From contig JAHIVS010000657.1 in assembly GCA_018816605.1 (NCBI GenBank), positions 1 through 9,694 on the forward strand: a DNA stretch of 9,694 bases. The letters are read 5' to 3'. This document shows positions 1-7,293 of this stretch, in pieces (position 1 is the first letter of the stretch; every line of letters starts with the position of its first letter). This DNA comes from Pseudomonadota bacterium (GTDB taxonomy: Bacteria > Desulfobacterota > Desulfobacteria > Desulfobacterales > Desulfobacteraceae). The notes under the pieces were generated by a model. It was not told the DNA's origin. It did not search any database and worked only from the letters and a program-made list of their open reading frames with translations. The position numbers were made by a program, and so were the translations under genes.

Positions 1-771
1 AATTTGACCGATTTTAAGGTTGAGCAGGTGTTCAGTGACGGGATAAAGGTGGCTGAAAACGGAAAAATGGTAAGGCCGATATCCGTTTTCCAATATCCTG
101 AATGGGCCATAAACACCCTGTATCATAACCCGTTTACCCCTTTGGATTTTCAGATGACCGCCCCGGGCAGGGACACGGTCAGCGCCCGGGTGATAAAACT
201 GATCCCTGGCCGGGTGAATACCCTGTCAACCCAGGTTCAACTGCCGGTCACCAATGGCGTTTTAAGCGCGGATCCGGACAATGATATTGCCAAGGCCGCC
301 ATGTTTTTCCGGCACCGGTCCGACGGCAGGGCAGACAATACCCGGGGGTTAGGATTTGTCTCCGGAACAGGTTTTAAGCCGGGGACGGCATATGCTTCCA
401 CGGTTTCCCATGACTGCCATAATCTTCTGGTGGTGGGGACAGATGATGATGCCATGTGTTTGGCTGCCAACACCCTGATTGATTCGGGCGGCGGATTGGT
501 GGTTGTCCGGGCAAATCAGGTCCTTTCCCTCTTGCCCCTTCCCCTTGGCGGCCTGATGAGTCTTTTGCCCATTGAAGAGGCGGCCCAAGGAATTGCTTCC
601 ATTGAAGAGGCCCTCGGGCAGATCGGCTGCCCCCATCCGGCATTTGAAATGACCATGAGCCTTATGGGGCTTGTGGTTCTTGGCGAACTTCGCCTCTCCA
701 ACCGGGGATTGGTTGAAATGAAGGACGGTCAGCCTCCCCGGTTTGTGGAGCTGATCCTTCCGTCATTGTAA
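1..771 (+). CDS. ade: Adenine deaminase, C-terminal part (5' end outside window)
   Basis: Adenine deaminase (EC 3.5.4.2) converts adenine to hypoxanthine and ammonia in purine salvage; it is a cytosolic metal-dependent amidohydrolase. The frame is open from base 1 and ends with TAA at 769-771, giving about 256 residues. The family is roughly 550-600 residues, so the metal-binding amidohydrolase barrel lies upstream of the window. The start reads NLTDFKVEQVF, the usual junction after the barrel (a strand around 'V..VF..G..VA..G'), and the rest matches the Ade C-terminal domain: GLGFVSGTGFKPG, then SHDCHN (406-423) and VVGTDDDAM, then a glycine-rich DSGGGLVVV segment. No frameshift is seen. The TTG at 4-6 is an internal codon, not a start. 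The next gene follows 65 bases downstream on the same strand and may be cotranscribed. Confidence 0.93.
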   Translation, partial: NLTDFKVEQVFSDGIKVAENGKMVRPISVFQYPEWAINTLYHNPFTPLDFQMTAPGRDTVSARVIKLIPGRVNTLSTQVQLPVTNGVLSADPDNDIAKAAMFFRHRSDGRADNTRGLGFVSGTGFKPGTAYASTVSHDCHNLLVVGTDDDAMCLAANTLIDSGGGLVVVRANQVLSLLPLPLGGLMSLLPIEEAAQGIASIEEALGQIGCPHPAFEMTMSLMGLVVLGELRLSNRGLVEMKDGQPPRFVELILPSL

Positions 772-824
772 AATTTATTTTGGTACGAGAATAGGGACAG
801 GCAAAATTTCAACCGCCGCCTGAC

Positions 825-833
825 AGAGGAGAG
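825..833 (+). promoter_or_regulatory. Ribosome binding site for the HsdR-N-like gene
   Basis: The purine run AGAGGAGAG lies 3 to 8 bases upstream of the ATG at 837. It is the clearest Shine-Dalgarno sequence in the window and fixes this start. The 65-base gap before the gene shows no convincing promoter or terminator, so transcription may continue from the adenine deaminase gene. Confidence 0.75.
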
Positions 834-836
834 AAT

Positions 837-1403
837 ATGGAAAAGAATCCCCATCACCTGGTATTGGGCGAGTTAATAGATTTTTTAACGGGCGAAAAGA
901 AAATAGATACCCATGATGAACGGTATCGACAGAAAATTGCAAAACACCTGGTTCAAGTTTTGGGCTATTCAAAAACAGACATTCAACAGAATCGATTGCT
1001 GACCGTCACTGCGGGAAACCAAGCGGCGAGGATACGGGTCGATTTTCTCGTTGCCGTCCATGACAAAACCGGTATGCTGATTAAATATGCCCCGGGCTCC
1101 CTTGTGACCAGACGGCTTTCCAACCTGGCCGTTTCCAGGGTCATCCTTCCTTACCAGGTTCCTGTTGTTGTAACCACCAACGGGGAGGATGCGGAGATTA
1201 TCAATGGGCTGACCGGTAAACTGACGGATCAGGGTCTTAACGCCATTCCGTCAAAGAAAGATTTGGAAAAAATGGATACATCGATCTCTTTTCCTTCCAT
1301 ATCAGGTATCTTGTATGAAAAAGCCTCCAGAATTGTCTATGCCTGTGAGGTGGATGGTGCCTGTCCCTGTGACACCGATGTGTGCGTGGTTCAATCCCAG
1401 TAA
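837..1403 (+). CDS. Stand-alone HsdR N-terminal-like (PD-(D/E)XK-type) protein
   Basis: This 188-residue protein resembles the N-terminal endonuclease domain of type I restriction HsdR subunits, without helicase or translocase domains. Family features visible are DERYRQKIAKHLVQVLGYSK (residues 27-46), RVDFLV (67-72, candidate catalytic D69), IKYAPGSLVTRRLSNLAVSR (82-101), a 'PVVVTTNGEDAEIINGLTG' region (109-127) and GLNAIPSKKDL. The expected E-x-K motif after the Asp reads L81-I82-K83, so the lysine is kept but the acidic residue is absent; nuclease activity is doubtful. The C-terminus is cysteine-rich (C170, C176, C178, C183; CX5CXCX4C) and could bind metal. No hsdM or hsdS lies in the window, so this is not evidence of a restriction system. 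Its biological role is unknown. It converges on uvrA with an 11-base gap. Confidence 0.8.
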   Translation: MEKNPHHLVLGELIDFLTGEKKIDTHDERYRQKIAKHLVQVLGYSKTDIQQNRLLTVTAGNQAARIRVDFLVAVHDKTGMLIKYAPGSLVTRRLSNLAVSRVILPYQVPVVVTTNGEDAEIINGLTGKLTDQGLNAIPSKKDLEKMDTSISFPSISGILYEKASRIVYACEVDGACPCDTDVCVVQSQ

Positions 1404-1429
1404 GACAGGTTTTGTCAATTTGGGGATTG
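1392..1429. terminator. Possible shared hairpin between convergent genes
   Basis: CAATCCC (1392-1398) is repeated inverted as GGGATTG (1423-1429), and inside it GACA (1404-1407) pairs with TGTC (1413-1416) around a 5-base loop. The structure spans both stop codons (TAA at 1401-1403 on +, TGA at 1417-1415 on -). Its symmetry and position suit a bidirectional terminator, but the stem is interrupted and neither side has a proper T-run. Confidence 0.35.
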
Positions 1430-4276
1430 TGAGTTCAGTATTTTGCCCAGGTAATAGCCGGTATAGGATTTTTTGTGGGCAGCCACCTGTTCCGGCGTGC
1501 CCTGGGCCACAATATATCCGCCCTTGTCGCCGCCTTCGGGCCCGAGATCTATGATATGATCGGCACATTTGATCACATCCAGATTGTGCTCAATGACCAC
1601 CACGGTGTTGTCGGCATCCACCAGTTTGTCCAGTACGGATAACAACCGGTTGATATCATCGGAATGAAGGCCTGTGGTGGGTTCATCCAGAATATAAATG
1701 GTATTGCCGGTGTTGCGTTTTGACAATTCCCTGGCAAGTTTTATCCGCTGGGCCTCTCCGCCGGAAAGGGTGGTGGCGGACTGACCCAGTTTAATATAGC
1801 CAAGCCCCACTTCCACAAGGGTTGCAAGGGTGTTTCGGATGGAGGATATTTTGTCAAAGAAGCGGACCGCCTGGTTAATGGTCATGTCCAGAATCTGGGC
1901 AATGTTTTTCCCCTTGTATTTGATGTCCAGGGTTTCCCGGTTATACCGCCTTCCTTTACAGACGTCACAGGCTACATAGACATCGGGCAGAAAATGCATC
2001 TCGATCTTTATGATGCCGTCCCCGGAGCAGGCCTCACATCTGCCCCCTTTTATATTAAAGCTGAAGCGGCTTGGTTTATATCCCCGGGCCTTGGATTCCT
2101 TTGTTTTGGCGAACAATTCCCGGATATGGTTTAACACCTGGGTATAGGTACCGGGATTGGATCTCGGGGTTCTGCCAATGGGAGACTGGTCAATGTGGAT
2201 CACCTTGTCCAGGTGTTCAATTCCCTTTATTTCTTTATGGCTTCCCACGGGCTTTCTTGAGTGGTTTATCTGGTTGGAAAGGGCCTGGTACAGGGTGGAC
2301 AATACCAGGGTGGACTTACCGGATCCCGAGACGCCTGTAACACAGGTAAAACATCCCAGGGGAAAGGACACATCCATTTTTTTTAGATTGTTGGCGCAGG
2401 CCCCTAAAATAGTCAGTGATTTCCCATTGCCGTTTCTTCGGGTGTCCGGGATCCTTATTTTTCGTTTGCCGGAAAGATAAAGACCGGTTAAGGAGACCTC
2501 ATCCTCAAGCAATTGTTCCGGCGTGCCTGAAAAAACAATATTTCCGCCGTGGATACCGGCACCGGGCCCTATGTCAATGACATAATCCGAGGCCATGATG
2601 GTCTCTACATCGTGCTCGACCACCAGGACGGTATTGCCAAGGGCCTTCAGGTTCATCAGGGTATTGAGCAATCTTGTATTGTCCCTCTGGTGAAGACCGA
2701 TACTGGGTTCATCCAGCACATAGATCACACCGGTAAGTTTTGATCCGATCTGGGTGGCCAGGCGGATTCTCTGGCTTTCCCCTCCGGACAAGGTGGCGGC
2801 AGACCGGTCCAGGCTCAGATATTCCAGGCCCACATTCTCCAGGAATCCCAGTCGTGCGATGAGTTCTTTTATAATACTGTCTGCAATGATGCGCTCTTTT
2901 TTCCCAAGGGAAAGTTCAGACATAAACCGGCCAGAATTCTGGATGGAAAGGCCGGTAATTTCCCAAATGCTTTTTCCGTCGACCAAAACCGATCCTGCAG
3001 CCTCATTCAGCCGTGTTCCATTGCATTTTGAACAGGTTTTAAAACTCATATAGCGTTTGATATCTTCCCTGACTGAAGCAGATCCCGTCTCGTTGAATCT
3101 GCGGTTTAAATTTGGAATTACCCCTTCAAAGACCTTTTTATAGGTGATTTTTTTTCCGGCCCGCTCCACATAAAAGAGGATTTCTTCTTTAACGGAACCG
3201 TACAGGATCACTTTCTGAAATTTAGGGGACAAGGTTTTAAACGGTTTGTAGATGTCTTCCTTATAATGGGAAACCAGGGCATCCAGAAATTCCATGAATT
3301 GAACTGAATCTTTGTTTTCCCAGGGAAGAACCGCCCCCTGACGAAGGGAAATGTTCTGGTCCGGTACAATCAGATCCGGATCAAATTGGGTGACGGCTCC
3401 CAGGCCGTCGCAATGGGAGCAGGCACCCTGGGGGGAGTTAAATGAAAAACTGGCAGGGGTGAATTCGGGATAGCTGACCCCGCAATCCACACAGGAGGCA
3501 TTTTCACTGAACAGGGTCTCAGTGCCATCGGTCAGGTTGATAAGGATGATCAGGCCCTCGGACAGGGTCAGGGCCATTTCAAGGGAATCGGCCAGGCGTT
3601 TTTCAATTCCCGGCTTGGTGATCAGGCGGTCCACCACAACATCAATGGAGTGCTTTTTGTTTTTATCAAGCCCCGGCACCTCTTCGATTAAAAAAATTTT
3701 TTTGTTCACCCGGACCCTGGCAAAGCCCTCTTGTTTCATCCTGGCCAGCAAAATTTCATGGCTGCCTTTCTGGCCTGCTATCAAGGGGGCAAGGATCATG
3801 ATTTTTGTTGTTTCAGTAGATTTTATATTGGGTGTGTCATCAACTGCAGCCATGATTCTGTCCGTAATCTGGTCGATGGACATGGAAGAAATGGGCTTTT
3901 TGCATTTATAGCAATGGGGGTGGCCCACCCTTGCAAACAGCAGGCGAAGATAATCATAGATTTCCGTCACTGTTCCCACCGTTGACCGGGGATTGTGACT
4001 GGCCGTTTTTTGTTCGATGGAGATGGCAGGGGAGAGGCCGATGATGGCATCCACCTCCGGTTTGTCCATCTGTCCTAAAAATTGTCTGGCATAGGTGGAC
4101 AGAGATTCAACATAGCGGCGCTGGCCTTCCGCATACAGGGTGTCAAAGGCAAGGGTAGATTTGCCCGAGCCGGACAGCCCCGTGATGACGGTCAGGCTGT
4201 TTCTGGGAATTTGGACATTGATGTTTTTAAGATTGTGTTCCCGGGCCCCCAGGATAACGATCTGGTCGGTATCCAT
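1415..4276 (-). CDS. uvrA: Excinuclease ABC subunit A (UvrA)
   Basis: UvrA is the damage-sensing ATPase of nucleotide excision repair; as a dimer with UvrB it scans DNA and loads UvrB at lesions. The protein is 953 residues (E. coli about 940) and complete. It has two ABC ATPase units: Walker A GLSGSGKST (33-41) with signature LSGGE (496-500) and Walker B VLDEP (520-524), and Walker A GVSGSGKST (648-656) with LSGGE (837-841) and YILDEP (861-866). Cysteine pairs for zinc sites are C262/C265 with C286/C289, and C747/C750 with C770/C773; a further CYKC is at 122-125. I chose the ATG at 4276 because MDTDQIVILGAREHNLKN is the normal UvrA N-terminus; the frame stays open 40 codons further upstream, but that stretch overlaps pdxA and is not UvrA-like. 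The pdxA stop is one base upstream (TAA-T-ATG), suggesting translational coupling. Confidence 0.98.
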   Translation of the reverse strand: MDTDQIVILGAREHNLKNINVQIPRNSLTVITGLSGSGKSTLAFDTLYAEGQRRYVESLSTYARQFLGQMDKPEVDAIIGLSPAISIEQKTASHNPRSTVGTVTEIYDYLRLLFARVGHPHCYKCKKPISSMSIDQITDRIMAAVDDTPNIKSTETTKIMILAPLIAGQKGSHEILLARMKQEGFARVRVNKKIFLIEEVPGLDKNKKHSIDVVVDRLITKPGIEKRLADSLEMALTLSEGLIILINLTDGTETLFSENASCVDCGVSYPEFTPASFSFNSPQGACSHCDGLGAVTQFDPDLIVPDQNISLRQGAVLPWENKDSVQFMEFLDALVSHYKEDIYKPFKTLSPKFQKVILYGSVKEEILFYVERAGKKITYKKVFEGVIPNLNRRFNETGSASVREDIKRYMSFKTCSKCNGTRLNEAAGSVLVDGKSIWEITGLSIQNSGRFMSELSLGKKERIIADSIIKELIARLGFLENVGLEYLSLDRSAATLSGGESQRIRLATQIGSKLTGVIYVLDEPSIGLHQRDNTRLLNTLMNLKALGNTVLVVEHDVETIMASDYVIDIGPGAGIHGGNIVFSGTPEQLLEDEVSLTGLYLSGKRKIRIPDTRRNGNGKSLTILGACANNLKKMDVSFPLGCFTCVTGVSGSGKSTLVLSTLYQALSNQINHSRKPVGSHKEIKGIEHLDKVIHIDQSPIGRTPRSNPGTYTQVLNHIRELFAKTKESKARGYKPSRFSFNIKGGRCEACSGDGIIKIEMHFLPDVYVACDVCKGRRYNRETLDIKYKGKNIAQILDMTINQAVRFFDKISSIRNTLATLVEVGLGYIKLGQSATTLSGGEAQRIKLARELSKRNTGNTIYILDEPTTGLHSDDINRLLSVLDKLVDADNTVVVIEHNLDVIKCADHIIDLGPEGGDKGGYIVAQGTPEQVAAHKKSYTGYYLGKILNSQSPN

Positions 4277-4277
4277 A

Positions 4278-5318
<1,041 letters not shown>

Positions 5319-5361
5319 GGTATGGTCGCAAAAATTGAAAGGGTTAGTATCAAAAAATCTA

Positions 5362-5390
5362 AATATACTATTTGACGGGGGAAGTGTAAA
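5362..5390 (-). promoter_or_regulatory. Sigma-70-type promoter for pdxA-uvrA
   Basis: On the minus strand TTTACA (5390-5385) is followed by a 17-base spacer and TATATT (5367-5362); each hexamer is one mismatch from consensus. The expected start is near 5355, leaving a leader of about 37 bases before the pdxA ATG at 5318. An inverted repeat TAGTAT (5345-5350) / ATACTA (5365-5370) overlaps the -10 and the start site and might be an operator, though 6-bp arms in AT-rich DNA could be chance. Confidence 0.65.
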
Positions 5391-5688
5391 TGAAATTGAA
5401 TTGGTAAATTGTGAAACCCTTATGAACTTCAGGTTTGGAAAATTCCATCAATTTTTATCAAATTCAAAGTAAAATAGAGAAAAACGAAGCAAACAGGAGA
5501 AAATAAATATTTTATTCAGATGGGAAAAAGGGTGGATGGTAAAAATCCCGTTGAAAAAGAGTTAGTTGTAGAAGTGGTTGGAATTTATAGAAATTTTTTT
5601 GTTTCACAGAGAATGCTCTATGATTTTAGCATGTTAAAAATTTATGCCAGACCAAATTCCAATCTATTGTTAACACGGTCTATCCGAG

Positions 5689-5717
5689 TTGACCCAAAAA
5701 TCATATTCGCATAAAAA
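5689..5717 (+). promoter_or_regulatory. Possible promoter for dnaA-glcD
   Basis: TTGACC (5689-5694) is followed by a 17-base spacer and TAAAAA (5712-5717). The -35 is good and the -10 has two mismatches. A second -10-like hexamer, TATACT (5722-5727), lies just downstream without a matching -35. If used, the leader of well over 100 bases would contain the inverted repeat at 5710-5735 and both direct repeats at 5739-5780. In AT-rich DNA such matches are easy to find by chance. Confidence 0.35.
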
Positions 5718-5735
5718 AACCTATACTTTTTTATG
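5710..5735. repeat. Perfect 9-bp AT-rich inverted repeat
   Basis: CATAAAAAA (5710-5718) and TTTTTTATG (5727-5735) are exact reverse complements around the 8-base centre ACCTATAC. The stem is nearly all A-T, so as RNA it would be a weak hairpin ending in a T-run; as DNA it could be an easily melted element or a protein site. It abuts the direct repeats that begin at 5739. Confidence 0.65.
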
Positions 5736-5738
5736 TGT

Positions 5739-5780
5739 CGTTAGATTCATGTTAATTGTCCGTTAGATTCACTTTAATTG
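5739..5780 (+). repeat. Two 20-bp direct repeats with 22-bp period
   Basis: CGTTAGATTCATGTTAATTG (5739-5758) recurs at 5761-5780 with two adjacent changes at positions 12-13 (TG to CT), so 18 of 20 bases match. The start-to-start distance of 22 bp is about two helical turns, placing both copies on the same DNA face. They end 61 bases before the dnaA ATG. Possible roles are binding sites for a regulator or for this unusual DnaA itself, or internal end repeats of a lost insertion sequence such as those of the IS21 type. No transposase remnant is seen. Confidence 0.75.
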
Positions 5781-5841
5781 GTACTATTCGTTATTTATTC
5801 AACCACGTTTGATTTGGAAAGAAAGGCATTTTTGTCAACAA

Positions 5842-7293
5842 ATGGAGCTATCCTGGGAAAAAGTTAAGTTTCAGATTAAAAAATCGATACCCGATCATAG
5901 TTATCGGATGTGGATAGAACCTCTGGCACTCATTGATTATGATGCCACAGGGATCACACTGTCCACCCCCAACGATTTTTTTGTCAAACGGATCAAAGAC
6001 AATTACCTGGATATATTTCAAAGAGAATTTTTAAATCTTGGCCAATCGGTTACCATTGAGTTCCAGATTTGCGGGAAAAATGAGGCCAGGGGTTTCCAGA
6101 AAGACAAGGAGCTGAATAAAAAAGTGACAAAGGATCCGGAAAACAGCCCGGAAAAAAGTCGGGAAAAAGGAAAATTTGTCAGCGCCTACCCGGCCCTGGC
6201 AGCAAGGTCCCGGTTCAAAAAACCAGAGCAGGCAACACTGCCGGGTCTGGATGCCTCCTTCAACGGTGGCCGGATGCTGAAAAAGGGGTATACCTTTGAT
6301 GATTTTGTTGTGGGGGATAACTCTAATTTTGCATACTCGGCATCCCTGTCCCTTGCCCAGGGAAAGATAAACGGGGCCGGAATCCTGTATCTGCTGGGTA
6401 AGACGGGGCTGGGGAAAAGCCATTTGTCCCAGGCTGTGGGGCATCACATGATGGCAAACAACCTATCCAACAGGGTTTATTATGTGACAGCCGAAGATTT
6501 TACCAATGAAATGATATTTTCCATCCGGAACCAGACCATTAATCAGTTCAAGGAAAAATATCGAAAAAAATGTGATGTATTGATTCTGGAAGACATTCAT
6601 TTTTTGTCCGGAAAGGTTGCCACCCAGAAAGAGCTTGCCATTACCCTGGATTATCTGCTGGATGCAGATAAAAAAATCATTTTTTCCGGGTGTGATCTCC
6701 CCGAGGACATTCCCAAGCTCAATGACCAGCTTAAATCCCGGTTGAGTATGGGATTGGTTACGGAAATTGAGGCACCGGATTACAAGACCCGGCTCAGAAT
6801 ATTGAAAAAAAAATCAACAACCCTTGGGTGTAAGATTCCCATGCCGGTGAGCGAATACATTGCCCAGGAATTGTGCGACGATGTCCGGCAGCTGGAAAGC
6901 GGTCTTTTCGGCGTGGTGGCAAAAGGTCAGATCATGGGGTGTAATATTGATATTGCGCTTGCCAAAAGTGTTCTGGACAATATTACCAAAAACAGGAAAA
7001 GGATCAGTATCGATCTTATCAAACAATTGGTGTGCACAGAATTTTCCATATCGGAAAAGGACATTATGTCCAAATCCAGGAAGAGGACCATTGTCAAGCC
7101 ACGGCAGGTGGCCATGTTCCTTGCAAAAAAATATACAGACCAGCCCATCAAAAAAATTGGTTCCAGTTTTAAAAAATACCATGCCACGGCCATTTATTCT
7201 GTCAATACCATCGAAAAAGAGCTCAAGCAAAAAGGATTATTGTTTGAGCAGATCAATTATATATCCAAGAAAATTGAAGCAGGCAAATTTTAA
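5842..7293 (+). CDS. dnaA: Chromosomal replication initiator-type protein DnaA, divergent
   Basis: DnaA binds origin sequences as an ATP-dependent oligomer, opens the duplex and recruits the helicase. This 483-residue protein has all four domains: an N-terminal interaction domain (about 1-75, with YRMWIEPL and STPNDFFVKRI), a charged linker (about 78-145), an AAA+ core with Walker A GKTGLGKS (186-193), Walker B LILEDIHF (247-254), arginine finger R300 and sensor II R349, and a DNA-binding domain from about 385 with KPRQVAMFLAKK (419-430). The usual GGRDHTT signature is replaced by KKYHATA (444-450) and is one residue shorter; the equivalent of E. coli R281 is Q296. The frame is open back to a TTG at 5809, but MELSWEKVKFQIKK fits a DnaA N-terminus, so I start at the ATG at 5842 despite a weak, distant GAAAGG. 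It could be the only DnaA of this lineage or a paralogue. The next gene abuts it. Confidence 0.88.
   Translation: MELSWEKVKFQIKKSIPDHSYRMWIEPLALIDYDATGITLSTPNDFFVKRIKDNYLDIFQREFLNLGQSVTIEFQICGKNEARGFQKDKELNKKVTKDPENSPEKSREKGKFVSAYPALAARSRFKKPEQATLPGLDASFNGGRMLKKGYTFDDFVVGDNSNFAYSASLSLAQGKINGAGILYLLGKTGLGKSHLSQAVGHHMMANNLSNRVYYVTAEDFTNEMIFSIRNQTINQFKEKYRKKCDVLILEDIHFLSGKVATQKELAITLDYLLDADKKIIFSGCDLPEDIPKLNDQLKSRLSMGLVTEIEAPDYKTRLRILKKKSTTLGCKIPMPVSEYIAQELCDDVRQLESGLFGVVAKGQIMGCNIDIALAKSVLDNITKNRKRISIDLIKQLVCTEFSISEKDIMSKSRKRTIVKPRQVAMFLAKKYTDQPIKKIGSSFKKYHATAIYSVNTIEKELKQKGLLFEQINYISKKIEAGKF

Larger units (their letters stand above)
5319..5841. other. AT-rich intergenic region between pdxA and dnaA
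   Basis: This stretch separates the divergent pdxA-uvrA and dnaA-glcD units. Bases 5341-5820 count to 145 G+C of 480 (about 30%), clearly lower than the flanking genes. It contains the pdxA promoter, a TGTTAACA palindrome (5668-5675), a 9-bp AT inverted repeat (5710-5735) and two 20-bp direct repeats (5739-5780). A 64-codon open frame (5520-5714) is present, but it has no well-placed ribosome binding site and resembles nothing I know, so I do not call it a gene. The region could be a replication origin, a regulatory region or the scar of a lost insertion element; the sequence alone does not decide. Confidence 0.7.

Noticed and set aside
837..1403. A type I restriction-modification locus
   Set aside because: No methylase, specificity or helicase subunit is present; only a single nuclease-like domain with an incomplete motif.
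5520..5714. 64-codon open frame in the AT-rich region
   Set aside because: The nearest purine-rich AGGAG (5495-5499) is about 20 bases upstream of the ATG, the sequence resembles no known protein, and its stop lies in the inverted repeat. Probably a chance frame or at best a degraded remnant.
5739..5780. An insertion sequence
   Set aside because: Repeats resemble the multiple end repeats of some IS families, but there is no transposase, opposite end or target duplication in the window.
5809..5841. TTG start giving an 11-residue longer DnaA
   Set aside because: The added residues (MIWKERHFCQQ) do not match DnaA N-termini and the TTG has no ribosome binding site.
5319..5841. Canonical DnaA boxes (TTATCCACA)
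   Set aside because: Reading both strands I found only weak resemblances such as TTATTCAAC; none is close enough to call.
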